The notes: a model not told the origin generated them from the sequence alone. 64,000 nucleotides of DNA from Kaistella solincola (GCF_000812875.1 NZ_JSYK01000003.1:620001-684000), one strand, 5' to 3'. Shown: positions 7,278 through 16,159, numbered from the stretch's first letter. Program-made: numbers and translations.

Positions 7278-10200
7278 GTGTTTCTCAATTCCCACACTTA
7301 TCATAGTTTACGTTACGGCACGCTTTCCGTTGAAGAACTTGTGAAGCAAGCCGCCGAAGCCGGCGTGAAAGAATTGGTTTTAACTGACATCAACACGGTC
7401 ACCGCGATCTATGATTTTAAAAAAGAATGCGAAAAAGCCGGCATTAAACCTATTGTAGGTGTAGAAATTCGGAAAGAAAAACGTTTGCTTTATATTACCA
7501 TCGCGAAAGATGAAACCGGGATTGCTGAAATCAACCGTTTGCTTACCAACCACAATTGCGAAGGAGCGGAATTGCCCGAATTTTCGCCGCATTTTGACCA
7601 GGTTTTTGTGATTTATACTTTAAGCAATTTCCCAGAAACACTCAATGAAAATGAATTTATCGGCGTTCGGGCAGAAGAACTGAATTTTTTAATCCGGCCG
7701 GAATTGAAAAAATTTTCAGAAAAAATAGTCATTTTGCACCCAATAACTTTCAAGACAAAAAAGGAGTTCAATCTGCACCGGATTCTACGAGCGATTGACC
7801 AAAATACCTTGATTTCTAAACTTGCTAAAAACGATTGTTGTTCCCGGAATGAAGTTTTTGAACCGGTTTCCACGCTTTTGGAAAAGTTTAAAAGATATCC
7901 GAAAATCATTCAGAACACCCGGAATATTTTAGATGTCTGCGTCTTTAATTTTGATTTTAAAACACCGAAAAACAAAATTTGCTTTACCACGGATAAAAAA
8001 TCGGATGATGTGCTTTTAAGAAAATTGGCTTATAAAGGCCTGAAAAAACGATATCCGGAAAAATCACAAATCGTTCTGGACCGTATGGAAAAAGAATTGC
8101 AAGTCGTCAGCGAAATGAGTTTTTCGGGTTATTTCCTCATTACTTTAGATATTGTTAAATACAGTATGAGCCGTGGTTTTTTGCATGTTGGGCGCGGCAG
8201 TGGCGCCAATAGCATCATCAGTTATTGTCTGGGAATTACAGAAATTTGCCCCATTGAGCTTAATCTTTATTTTGAGAGATTTCTGAATAAACACCGGAAT
8301 AATCCGCCGGATTTTGATATTGACTGGAGTTGGCGCGAGCGGGACGAGATTATACAATATATTTTAGATCGATACGGAAGGGAGCATGTGGCTTTTTGTG
8401 GTACCAATGTCGAATTTAAATACCGTTCTATCTTTCGGGAAGTGGGGAAAGCTTTTGGTTTGCCGAAAGAAGAACTGGATGTTTTGGCAAAAAATCCTAT
8501 GGAGATGCACGACGATAATAAAGTGGTGAAACTTATACAAAAATACGGCGTTTTGCTCGAAAAATTTCCAAACCAGCGCAGCATGCATTCCTGCGGAATA
8601 ATTATTTCTGAAGAACCTATTACCAATTACAGTGCTTTGGAAATGCCCCCAAAAGGTTTTCCGATTGTGCAGTTTGATATGAATGTGGCGGAAGATATCG
8701 GTTTTGAAAAATTTGATATTCTATCTCAGCGCGGTCTTGGAACCATAAATGATACGCTGAAACTCGTGCACAAAAACAGAGGAATCACTATTGATATTCA
8801 CAACACGCATCTTTTTAAAAATGATAAAAGCTGTAATGATTTTTTAAGCATCGGGAAAACCATCGGCTGTTTTTATATTGAAAGTCCTGCGATGCGCGGA
8901 TTATTACGCCGTTTGAAATGTCAGGACTATATCACTTTGGTAGCGGCTTCGTCCATTATTCGTCCCGGCGTGGCGAAAAGCGGCATGATGAAAGAATATA
9001 TTTTCCGGCACAACAATCCCACGAAATTCGAATATTTTCATGAGGTTTTTGAAGAACAGCTCGGTGAAACGTATGGGATTATGGTTTATCAGGAAGATGT
9101 GATTAAGATTGCACTGCATTTCGGTGGCGTATCTGCCAATGACGGTGATGTTTTGCGGCGAGCCATGAGTGGCAAAAGCCGCTCGTTGAAAAAACTGCAG
9201 CAAGTAAGAGATAATTTTTTTGAATCCTGCGCCCAAAAAGGTCATCCGGAGCAATTGTCGCAGGAAGTTTACCGCCAGATAGAGTCATTTGCAGGTTATT
9301 CTTTCTGCAAAGCACATTCCGCGTCCTATGCGGTGGAAAGCTACCAAAGTTTATATTTAAAGGTGAATTATCCGATTGAATTTATGGTTTCCGCCATCAA
9401 TAACGGTGGCGGTTTTTACCGTACCGAAGTGTATGTGCATGAATGTAGAATGGGCGGCGGAAAAATTCATAATCCGTGCGTGAACCGAAGTTTATTTGAA
9501 ACCACGGTTTTTGGTGACGATGTTTTTTTAGGTTTTATGCACATTGAAAAGCTGGAAAGCCGCATTACGGATTTTATCCCGGAAGAAAGGGCGAAAAATG
9601 GTGATTTTACGTCGCTGGAAAATTTTATCAAACGCGTTCCGGTGGGAATTGAAACTTTGCAGACGTTGATTTTTGTGGGTGCTTTCCGCTTTACCGGAAA
9701 ACCAAAAAATGAGTTGCTGATTGAAGGCAGATTGTTGATGATCCACTTCCAGCCGGAATATCGCCTGCCCGCTTTTTTTGAGACGCCCGTGCCGGAATAT
9801 CAACTTCCGCAACTAAACCGCAATAAGTTTGAAGATGCTTTTGATGAAATAGAAATTTTGGGATTTGCCGTTTCCTGTAGCCCGTTCGATCTGTTACAGA
9901 CCAAATTCCGGGGAAAAATAATGGCGACAGATTTAGTGAAATTTCATAAAAAACAGGTGAAAATGCTGGCCTACCTGATTTCGCGCAAACACGTTCCCAC
10001 CAAGAAAGGAACGATGTTTTTCGGAACCTGGATTGATGTTGAAGGAAACTTTTTCGATACGGCACATTTCCCAGATAATTTACAGAAATATCCTTTTCAG
10101 GGTGGCGGCTGCTATTTGTTATTGGGCCAGGTGGAAGTGGATTTTCATTTTCCCACGATTACGGTTTTCAAAATGGCAAAGATGCCCTTTATCCCGGATC

Positions 10201-10337
10201 CGCGGTATGCAGAAGACAAGGAAAAAAGCTATGAAGTGCACAAAAAAATCAACGAAGATGTAAGTATGACGTGGAGAAAACCTTACCCGCAGGAACATGA
10301 AATTGGTTTGCCACGAAATAAAATGGTTTTGAAATAA
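7278..10337 (+). CDS. DnaE-type DNA polymerase III alpha subunit, probably error-prone
   Basis: About 1019 aa, shorter than a replicative DnaE (~1160 or more). Order: PHP domain (NSHTYHSLRYG onward), palm with catalytic PDFDID (around residues 343-349) and the third Asp in EKFDILSQRGL near 480, fingers, thumb, helix-hairpin-helix and a short C-terminus. The PHP motif normally written TDHG reads TDIN here, so a metal ligand is lost and PHP proofreading is unlikely. With dinB and the S24 repressor it resembles the DnaE2/ImuC branch of mutagenic polymerases. I chose GTG at 7278, just before FLNSHTYHS; a TTG at 7245 would add 11 poorly conserved residues. Direct repeat copy 2 begins at its stop codon. 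Confidence 0.87.
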   Translation: MFLNSHTYHSLRYGTLSVEELVKQAAEAGVKELVLTDINTVTAIYDFKKECEKAGIKPIVGVEIRKEKRLLYITIAKDETGIAEINRLLTNHNCEGAELPEFSPHFDQVFVIYTLSNFPETLNENEFIGVRAEELNFLIRPELKKFSEKIVILHPITFKTKKEFNLHRILRAIDQNTLISKLAKNDCCSRNEVFEPVSTLLEKFKRYPKIIQNTRNILDVCVFNFDFKTPKNKICFTTDKKSDDVLLRKLAYKGLKKRYPEKSQIVLDRMEKELQVVSEMSFSGYFLITLDIVKYSMSRGFLHVGRGSGANSIISYCLGITEICPIELNLYFERFLNKHRNNPPDFDIDWSWRERDEIIQYILDRYGREHVAFCGTNVEFKYRSIFREVGKAFGLPKEELDVLAKNPMEMHDDNKVVKLIQKYGVLLEKFPNQRSMHSCGIIISEEPITNYSALEMPPKGFPIVQFDMNVAEDIGFEKFDILSQRGLGTINDTLKLVHKNRGITIDIHNTHLFKNDKSCNDFLSIGKTIGCFYIESPAMRGLLRRLKCQDYITLVAASSIIRPGVAKSGMMKEYIFRHNNPTKFEYFHEVFEEQLGETYGIMVYQEDVIKIALHFGGVSANDGDVLRRAMSGKSRSLKKLQQVRDNFFESCAQKGHPEQLSQEVYRQIESFAGYSFCKAHSASYAVESYQSLYLKVNYPIEFMVSAINNGGGFYRTEVYVHECRMGGGKIHNPCVNRSLFETTVFGDDVFLGFMHIEKLESRITDFIPEERAKNGDFTSLENFIKRVPVGIETLQTLIFVGAFRFTGKPKNELLIEGRLLMIHFQPEYRLPAFFETPVPEYQLPQLNRNKFEDAFDEIEILGFAVSCSPFDLLQTKFRGKIMATDLVKFHKKQVKMLAYLISRKHVPTKKGTMFFGTWIDVEGNFFDTAHFPDNLQKYPFQGGGCYLLLGQVEVDFHFPTITVFKMAKMPFIPDPRYAEDKEKSYEVHKKINEDVSMTWRKPYPQEHEIGLPRNKMVLK

Positions 10338-10441
10338 TCTAGAAAATTAAAAAATTGGCCATTTTAACGGCATTTTTTTTAATAAACTTTGACGTGGCGC
10401 CTTTGTAAAAATGAAAAAATTTGGCTGTTTTTGCGGGATTT
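10330..10441 (+). repeat. Direct repeat copy 2, right of the dinB-dnaE cassette
   Basis: Near-identical to 4810-4915 in the same orientation: GAAATAAT, then AAATTGGCCATTTTAACGGC plus T8, GACGTGGCGCCTT and GGCTGTTTTTGCGGGA. The two copies are 5.52 kb apart and enclose repressor, dinB and dnaE. Confidence 0.85.
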
Positions 10442-10494
10442 TTTTTCAAATAATAACTCACATTAAAAACCAAAAGAATTCCCTTTTAAGCACG

Positions 10495-10527
10495 AAAAAA
10501 CCCATCAAAATGAATTGATGGGTTTTT
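10495..10527 (-). terminator. Terminator of rplS
   Basis: 8-bp stem CCCATCAA / TTGATGGG with A6 on the left (T6 on the minus strand), just past the rplS stop codon. T5 on the right makes it usable from dnaE as well. Confidence 0.88.
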
Positions 10528-10542
10528 GTATTGTAACCGAAA

Positions 10543-10896
10543 TTACTTTTTGTAAGAAGCGTCTTTAATTCTCGCTTTTTTACCTCTAAGGTTTTTAAAG
10601 TAGTAGATTCTTGCTCTTCTAACTTTACCTCTTCTGTCAATTTCAATTTTTTGCAAAGCGGGCAAATTCATTGGGAAAACTCTTTGTACACCTACATCAC
10701 CACTCATTTTTCGGATGGTAAAAGTTTTGGTAGCTCCAGTTCCTCTGATTTGTAGCACTACACCTTTAAAGAACTGAGTTCTTGTTTTAGCGCCCTCTTT
10801 AATCTCGTAGTACACCGTGATGGTGTCACCGGCTTTGAATTTTGGGAATTCTTTTTTTGCAATGTACTTGTCTTGCACGTACTGTAATAAATCCAT
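10543..10896 (-). CDS. rplS: 50S ribosomal protein L19
   Basis: 117 aa, the normal length for bL19. The sequence is typical: FKAGDTITVYYEIKEG, FKGVVLQIRGTG, FTIRKMSGDVGVQRVFP and a basic C-terminus. L19 sits at the interface of the ribosomal subunits. It is a single-gene unit with its own promoter about 75 bases upstream, a conserved-looking leader and its own terminator. Start is the ATG preceded by an A-rich stretch. Confidence 0.97.
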   Translation of the reverse strand: MDLLQYVQDKYIAKKEFPKFKAGDTITVYYEIKEGAKTRTQFFKGVVLQIRGTGATKTFTIRKMSGDVGVQRVFPMNLPALQKIEIDRRGKVRRARIYYFKNLRGKKARIKDASYKK

Positions 10897-10965
10897 TTTT
10901 CTTGTAAAAAATTTGTTTTGTCAAGCTAAGCAACGTTCACGCCCTTCGTCAGAGGTTGGTTAACA
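10897..10965 (-). ncRNA. Candidate structured 5' leader of rplS
   Basis: Between the -7 box and the ATG lies a ~68-base leader, GC-richer than other spacers here, reading on the minus strand GTTAACCAACCTCTGACG, then AAGGGCGTGAACGTTGC. CCAAC can pair with GTTG(C). Ribosomal-protein leaders that bind their own product are common, and I recall an L19 leader motif described for flavobacteria but cannot check it. Called as a candidate only. Confidence 0.45.
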
Positions 10966-10970
10966 GGCTG

Positions 10971-10978
10971 CAAAAATA
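10971..10978 (-). promoter_or_regulatory. -7 box (TATTTTTG) of rplS
   Basis: Exact TAnnTTTG match on the minus strand, 75 bases before the rplS start codon, defining the leader. Confidence 0.6.
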
Positions 10979-11082
10979 CTATAAATATTACTTTCTGCCA
11001 ACACTTTAGCAAAAAAATCTACAGCAGAAAAATTCCCGGTTATTTTGCCATTTTTTCCATTCTCTGCACTTCCTACTTTTTA

Positions 11083-11130
11083 ATTCATCCGTCATCCGTC
11101 ATCCGCCATCCTTTATCCTTTATTCTCTCA
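11083..11130. repeat. Short CATCCGT-type tandem repeats
   Basis: CATCCGT, CATCCGT, CATCCGC and CATCC follow each other, then TTTATCC-TTTATTC. This is low-complexity spacer between the rplS promoter and the hairpin element. From 10979 to 11082 I see nothing else. Confidence 0.6.
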
Positions 11131-11148
11131 ACTATCACTGTTTACAGC

Positions 11149-11302
11149 GTGTCCCTTACTCGGTCATTACGCGCTCGCTGCGCTCGCGCTCCATTCCTCG
11201 TTCGGGCCGGGCTGTACGCTATATCTTTTTTCCGGGTTTTACCCGGCAAAAAAGGATGCCGCTGCCATCCCTCACGCGGGCAGCGCCGCGGTAAATTTCC
11301 GC
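11149..11302. repeat. GC-rich compound hairpin element
   Basis: A block of nested inverted repeats in an AT-rich spacer. GCGCTCGCTGCGCTCGCGC lies at the left. TTTTTTCCGGG / CCCGG-AAAAAA forms a hairpin around 11226-11253. GGATG / CATCC is at 11254-11270 and CGGGCAGCGCCGCGG at the right. The phrases CGCTATATCTTTTTT and AAAAAAGGATGCCGCT resemble intergenic repeats I associate with flavobacterial genomes; that is memory, not a search. An in-frame ORF running through it into the CoA transferase gene is judged non-coding. Confidence 0.7.
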
Positions 11303-11373
11303 ATTTCTGCAGCAGGTCTGGGGAAATTCCAAAAAAAAGCGTAAATTTCTACCACAAATTTTCATACTTTCTC

Positions 11374-12078
11374 ATGATCGATAAAAGAGTAAAAAACGTG
11401 CAGGAAGCCATTGCCGGAATTAATGATGGTATGACGGTAATCGTGGGTGGCTTTGGCCTTTGCGGTATCCCTGAAAATTCCATTAATGCCTTGGCAAACA
11501 GCCAGGTTACCGACCTTACGTGCATTTCCAATAACGCGGGTGTGGACGATTTCGGACTCGGATTGCTGTTACAGAAAAAACAGATCAAGAAAATGATTGC
11601 TTCTTATGTCGGCGAAAACGCGGAGTTTGAGCGCCAAATGCTTTCCGGCGAATTGGAGGTTGAACTCACGCCGCAGGGAACTTTAGCCGAAAAATGCCGC
11701 GCGGCACAGGCTGGGATTCCGGCTTTTTATACACCAGCAGGTTACGGTACCGAAGTCGCGGAAGGTAAAGAAACCAAAGATTTCGATGGTAAAATGCATA
11801 TTCTAGAACACGCTTTCAAAGCCGATTTTTCCATCGTAAAAGCCTGGAAGGGCGATTATGCCGGAAACCTGATTTTCAAAGGCACTGCGCGCAACTTCAA
11901 CGCACCCATGGCTGGCGCGGGCAAAATCACCATTGCCGAAGTGGAAGAACTGGTAGAACCGGGCGAACTTGACCCGAATGAAATCCACATTCCGGGAATA
12001 ATGGTCCAAAGAATTTTCCAGGGCGAAAAATTCGAAAAAAGAATTGAGCAACGCACGGTTAGAAAAAGAGATAATTAA
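11374..12078 (+). CDS. scoA: 3-oxoacid CoA-transferase subunit A
   Basis: 234 aa, normal for the alpha subunit. It has the CoA-binding glycine-rich motif [13 protein letters not shown] near residues 23-35 and the family signatures [23 protein letters not shown] and [13 protein letters not shown]. With subunit B it moves CoA from succinyl-CoA to a 3-oxoacid such as acetoacetate. I start at ATG 11374 because homologues begin MIDK; the longer frame from 11149 crosses a repeat. Unusually the B subunit is not next to it: a 1.8-kb minus-strand ABC exporter gene intervenes. Confidence 0.92.
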   Translation: MIDKRVKNVQEAIAGINDGMTVIVGGFGLCGIPENSINALANSQVTDLTCISNNAGVDDFGLGLLLQKKQIKKMIASYVGENAEFERQMLSGELEVELTPQGTLAEKCRAAQAGIPAFYTPAGYGTEVAEGKETKDFDGKMHILEHAFKADFSIVKAWKGDYAGNLIFKGTARNFNAPMAGAGKITIAEVEELVEPGELDPNEIHIPGIMVQRIFQGEKFEKRIEQRTVRKRDN

Positions 12079-12119
12079 ATCAATAAAAATAACGGGCTTT
12101 TTGCCTGTTTTTTTTGGTT

Positions 12120-13919
12120 TTAACCAATTGCTCCAACTTTCCTTTCCCCAATCTGCTGTCGCCACATCGCGTAATACAAACCTTTTAAATCTAACAGATT
12201 TTCATGCGAACCGGTTTCAATGACTTTTCCGCGTTCTAAAACGTAAATTCGGTCCGCGTGCATAATTGTGCTGAGACGGTGAGCGATCAAAACCGTTATT
12301 TGCTCCTTCTGATCAGAAATTTCCCGGATTGTCCGCGTAATTTCTTCTTCTGTAATGCTGTCCAGCGCAGAAGTCGCTTCATCGAAAATCAACAGATGCG
12401 GTTTTCGCAACAAAGCCCGTGCAATGGCAATTCGCTGCTTTTCTCCGCCGCTTAATTTTAATCCGCCTTCACCAATCACTGTATTGATAACGTTTTCCGC
12501 ACGTTGAATTAAACCAGTAGCACTGGATTTTTTCAACGCCATTTCCAAATCTGCTTCGCTCGCGCCCGGACTTACAAACAGCAGATTTTCTTTAATTGTT
12601 CCCGCAAAAAGCTGCGTATCCTGTGTTACAAAACCGATTTGGTTCCGTAGTTCATCAAAATCAAATTCATTTCCGTTGATATTGTTGTAATATATTGCAC
12701 CTTCTTTAGGACGGTAGAGGCCAACAAGCAGTTTCACCAATGTACTTTTTCCGGCGCCGCTTGGTCCCACAAATGCAATGGTTTCACCATTTTTCACTTC
12801 AAAAGAAATATCGTTCAACGCTTTATAAGCTGCAGATTGATGCTGAAAAGACACTTTTTCAAACCGGAGTTTTTCAATAGCACCAATTTTTTTCGGCAGT
12901 TGTGGTTTTTCTTCCGCAGGTTTTTTCATTAAAGTATCGAAATTGTGCAGTGATGCCTGAGCTTCGCGGTAAGAAATAATAATGTTCCCGATTTCCTGCA
13001 TCGGTCCGAAAATAAAAAAACCGTAAAACATCAGCGACAAATATTGTCCCGGCGTCACAACATTTTTAAAAATCAGATAAAGCAAAGTGAACGTAATCAT
13101 CTGTTGCAGAAAATTCACCATCGTGCCCTGAATAAAACTCAGCGAACGGATGCTTTTCACTTTCCGCAGTTCCAGACCTAAAATTTTATACGTATTGCTG
13201 TTCAGGCGTTTCACTTCCTGTTTCGTAAGTCCCAGACTTTTTACGATTTCTATATTTCTTAAGCTTTCGGTCGTGCTTCCAGCTAAAGTATTGGTTTCCG
13301 CCACGATGGTTTTCTGGATATTTTTAATCCTTTTACTTAATAAATTGGTGATGAACGAAATGATGAAAATTCCCACGACATAAACCGGCATAATAGACCA
13401 ATGTAGCTGTATCGCGTAAATGGAGACGAAAATAATGCTGACTAAAATTCCGAAAAATATATTGATAAAGTTGGTAATAAATTTCACCGAATCTTCGCGG
13501 ACTTTCGTTAAAATAGATAAAGTCTCACCACTTCGCTGATCTTCAAATTCCTGAAAAGGCAGCGCCATGGAATGCTGCAAACCATCGGTGAAAATATTCG
13601 CACCGAATTTCTGCGTAATCACATTCACCACATAATCCTGAAAAGCTTTTGCAATGCGGCTCACCATCGCAGTTCCGATGAGCAAACCCAAAAAATAAAA
13701 AACGCCGTGGTAAACATCGGTGCCGTATAGATAGTCGTTCAGGCTACGAGCAAGCAGTTTTTCTTTATCGAAAAAGTTCGGGTGTGTTACGAGCTGATCC
13801 AGAATATTTCCCGTAATCGCAGGGCCAAACAAAGAAAAAACCTGGTTTACAGTCGCCAGAAATAAGGATAAAATGAGCAACCACTTGTGCGGTTTTAAAT
13901 ATTTTAAAAGTGTCTTCAT
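12120..13919 (-). CDS. ABC exporter, fused membrane and ATPase domains (MsbA/MdlB type)
   Basis: 599 aa half-transporter. Residues ~1-310 hold the six-helix exporter membrane domain, ~340-590 the ATPase: Walker A GPSGAGKST near 385, Q-loop FVTQDTQLF, signature LSGGEKQR near 489, Walker B LLIFDEATSALD near 510 and the H-loop His in IAHRLS. It should act as a homodimer in the inner membrane exporting lipid, drug or peptide; the substrate cannot be told. ATG at 13919 is preferred over a TTG one codon earlier. A CAAAATTA at 13936-13943 gives a minus-strand -7 box TAATTTTG. It lies between scoA and scoB on the opposite strand. Confidence 0.9.
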   Translation of the reverse strand: MKTLLKYLKPHKWLLILSLFLATVNQVFSLFGPAITGNILDQLVTHPNFFDKEKLLARSLNDYLYGTDVYHGVFYFLGLLIGTAMVSRIAKAFQDYVVNVITQKFGANIFTDGLQHSMALPFQEFEDQRSGETLSILTKVREDSVKFITNFINIFFGILVSIIFVSIYAIQLHWSIMPVYVVGIFIISFITNLLSKRIKNIQKTIVAETNTLAGSTTESLRNIEIVKSLGLTKQEVKRLNSNTYKILGLELRKVKSIRSLSFIQGTMVNFLQQMITFTLLYLIFKNVVTPGQYLSLMFYGFFIFGPMQEIGNIIISYREAQASLHNFDTLMKKPAEEKPQLPKKIGAIEKLRFEKVSFQHQSAAYKALNDISFEVKNGETIAFVGPSGAGKSTLVKLLVGLYRPKEGAIYYNNINGNEFDFDELRNQIGFVTQDTQLFAGTIKENLLFVSPGASEADLEMALKKSSATGLIQRAENVINTVIGEGGLKLSGGEKQRIAIARALLRKPHLLIFDEATSALDSITEEEITRTIREISDQKEQITVLIAHRLSTIMHADRIYVLERGKVIETGSHENLLDLKGLYYAMWRQQIGERKVGAIG

Positions 13920-14042
13920 CAAAAAATTTGTAGTGCAAAATTAGAGTTATTTATGGATTTGTTTTGGTCACACCATAGATTGTCGTAATACCATTTGTAC
14001 AACCAGTGAAAAAGCAATAAATTGCAGTTCAACTTAAAAACT

Positions 14043-14696
14043 ATGCTCACAAAAGAACAGATCGCCCAAAGAATTTCCAAAGAAGTTAAAGACGGATATT
14101 ACGTAAACCTCGGTATCGGCATTCCGACTTTGGTTGCAAACTTCGTGTCTCACGACCTTTCAGTAGAATTTCAAAGTGAAAATGGCGTGCTTGGCATGGG
14201 ACCTTTTCCGTTCGAAGGTGAAGAAGATCCGGATTTGATAAACGCCGGAAAACAGACGATTACAACGCTTCCGGGCGCTTCGTTTTTCGATTCAGCTTTT
14301 AGTTTTGGCATGATCAGAAGCCAGAAAGTGGATTTAACCATTCTCGGTGCGATGGAAGTTTCCGAAAACGGCGACATTGCCAACTGGAAGATTCCGGGCA
14401 AAATGGTGAAGGGAATGGGCGGCGCGATGGATCTCGTGGCTTCCGCCGAAAATATCATCGTTGCGATGATGCACGTGAACCGCGCGGGTGAGAGCAAAAT
14501 TCTGAAGAAATGCACCTTGCCGCTGACCGGCGTGGGTTGTGTGAAAAAAGTTGTTACCGAACTGGCGGTTCTGGAAGTTACACCACAAGGTTTTAAGCTT
14601 CTGGAAAGAGCGCCAGGCGTTTCTGTTGAAGACATTAAAAAAGCCACCGAAGCCGATTTAATCATCGAAGGTGAAATCCCGGAAATGCAATTTTAA
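14043..14696 (+). CDS. scoB: 3-oxoacid CoA-transferase subunit B
   Basis: 217 aa, normal for the beta subunit. The catalytic glutamate is in the signature SENGVLGMGP near residue 47; NLGIGIPTLV, GAMEVSENGDIANW and LPLTG are also typical. It partners the subunit encoded at 11374-12078. ATG at 14043 (MLTKEQI) is preferred over an upstream TTG. With the ABC exporter gene between the halves, it must have its own promoter in 13923-14042 or depend on readthrough; no clean -7 box was found there. Confidence 0.92.
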   Translation: MLTKEQIAQRISKEVKDGYYVNLGIGIPTLVANFVSHDLSVEFQSENGVLGMGPFPFEGEEDPDLINAGKQTITTLPGASFFDSAFSFGMIRSQKVDLTILGAMEVSENGDIANWKIPGKMVKGMGGAMDLVASAENIIVAMMHVNRAGESKILKKCTLPLTGVGCVKKVVTELAVLEVTPQGFKLLERAPGVSVEDIKKATEADLIIEGEIPEMQF

Positions 14697-14715
14697 TCAA
14701 ATCATTTTGCAATAA

Positions 14716-14752
14716 AAAAAATCCTTCTCAATTTTGAAAAGGATTTTTTTTT
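14716..14752 (+). terminator. Terminator of scoB
   Basis: Stem ATCCTT / AAGGAT extended by A/T pairs, followed by T9; the A-run on the left lets it serve the minus strand too. Just after lies GGCGTTAAAACGGCTTTTTTTT, a member of the short hairpin family. Confidence 0.8.
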
Positions 14753-14885
14753 GGCGTTAAAACGGCTTTTTTTTCGATTTTATCTAAATTATATTTTCTG
14801 GAAAATCTGCTTAAAAAGGCGGAAAAATTCAATTATTAATTTTGAAAATTTTGTCGTTTTATACCCGAATTTTTTTAATCCAAAA

Positions 14886-15629
14886 CTATTTTAAAATTTC
14901 TTTTAAAAACATCAAAGTGTGCTCCCAGGCTCTTTTCGCCATCACTGGATTGTAGTCTGCTGATGCCGGATTGGTAAAAGTGTGTTTGGAGTTTGCGTAG
15001 GTAATAATTTGCCAGTCAGCTTTTCCATCGCGAAGTTCCTGCATGAGCTGTGCGTAATCTTCAGCAGAAACACTTTCGTCCTCTGCCGGATGTTCTACTA
15101 AAATTTTAGCCGTTATAGGCCCATTTTTTCTGATTTTATCTTTGGCTAAACCACCATGAATGGAAACTACACCCACGACCGGTAAATTTCCGCGCGCGGC
15201 TTCCAGAGCACCGCTACCACCGAAGCAATAACCAATCACCGCAATTTTTTCCGGGTTTGCGCCACTCTTTTTCAATTCCTCCAGAGCAAGCATAATTCGT
15301 TTTTGGTACGCTTCGTAATTTTGCTTATAATAACCCGCAGTTTTTGCGGCAGAAGCGTTGTCCGTTGGGATATTTCCTTCACCATAAATATCGGCGATAA
15401 AGGCAATGTAACCTTGCTTTTCCAACTCGGCTGCAGCCATTTTTGCTTCATCGTCAATACCTTTCCAGGCTGGTAAAATCAGCACGCCGGGAAGTTTTTT
15501 ACCCACGTTGGAGGTTACCAAACCGTTCAGTTTCTGCGCGCCGTCTTTGTACGCAACTTTTTTTAAATCCTGGCTGTACATTTTTCCTGAAATCATAAAT
15601 AATCCTGCTAATAAGAGTGATCGTATCAT
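14886..15629 (-). CDS. Dienelactone hydrolase family protein, exported
   Basis: 247 aa alpha/beta hydrolase. An N-terminal signal peptide (MIRSLLLAGLFMISGKMYSQ) points to the periplasm. The nucleophile elbow is GYCFGGSGA with Cys in place of Ser, the mark of the DLH family; the triad is completed by an Asp in AEDES and the His of NSKHTF. The substrate is unknown; family members open lactone or ester bonds. I start at 15629 because translation from further upstream would bury the signal peptide. Confidence 0.85.
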   Translation of the reverse strand: MIRSLLLAGLFMISGKMYSQDLKKVAYKDGAQKLNGLVTSNVGKKLPGVLILPAWKGIDDEAKMAAAELEKQGYIAFIADIYGEGNIPTDNASAAKTAGYYKQNYEAYQKRIMLALEELKKSGANPEKIAVIGYCFGGSGALEAARGNLPVVGVVSIHGGLAKDKIRKNGPITAKILVEHPAEDESVSAEDYAQLMQELRDGKADWQIITYANSKHTFTNPASADYNPVMAKRAWEHTLMFLKEILK

Positions 15630-15799
15630 AATGGTAAATTTTGTTGAGGATAAAATTACACACAAACTTCCTTTTGTGAGCTGACAATCATCGAAATTGA
15701 TAAATCTGATGAGAAACATCCCGAAAATTTTCGGTTTCGTGGTTTAAATTTAAAGCTAATTTTTTAAAATATTTGTAATTTTAAATTCAATTTAAAATC

Positions 15800-16159
15800 A
15801 TGGCAAAATATAAAATCCAGAAATCACCCTTCGTCGTTCCAACCCCCGACGGAAAACTCATCGAAGAAATTTGGGGCAATTCCACCGGAAATTCCGGAAT
15901 TTCCATCGCGCACATGGTGGCTCCGCCAAACTGGAGCGAACCTTTCCAAACGCCGGATTTCGATGAATTTACCTACATCATTAAAGGTAAAAAGCAGTTT
16001 GAAATCGATGGTGAAACCGTGGTTTTGGAAAGCGGCCAAAGCATTTTAATTGAAAAAGGTGCGCGCGTGCGGTACAGCAATCCCTTTGAAAATCCGTGCG
16101 ATTATCTCGCGATTTGTCTGCCGGCTTTTTCGATGGAACTTGTAAACCGCGAAGAATAA
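15800..16159 (+). CDS. Small cupin-domain protein
   Basis: 119 aa, one cupin barrel. Cupin motif 1 is weak (FQTPDFDEFTYIIKGKKQFEIDG) with Asp/Glu instead of the usual His pair; motif 2 region reads SGQSILIEKGARVRYSNP. Metal binding is therefore uncertain. Cytosolic by lack of a signal. No linked pathway gene: it lies between the divergent hydrolase and the convergent antiporter genes. Confidence 0.8.
   Translation: MAKYKIQKSPFVVPTPDGKLIEEIWGNSTGNSGISIAHMVAPPNWSEPFQTPDFDEFTYIIKGKKQFEIDGETVVLESGQSILIEKGARVRYSNPFENPCDYLAICLPAFSMELVNREE

Noticed and set aside
11149..11373. N-terminal extension of scoA
   Set aside because: The extension is encoded by a hairpin repeat and homologues begin at the ATG at 11374.
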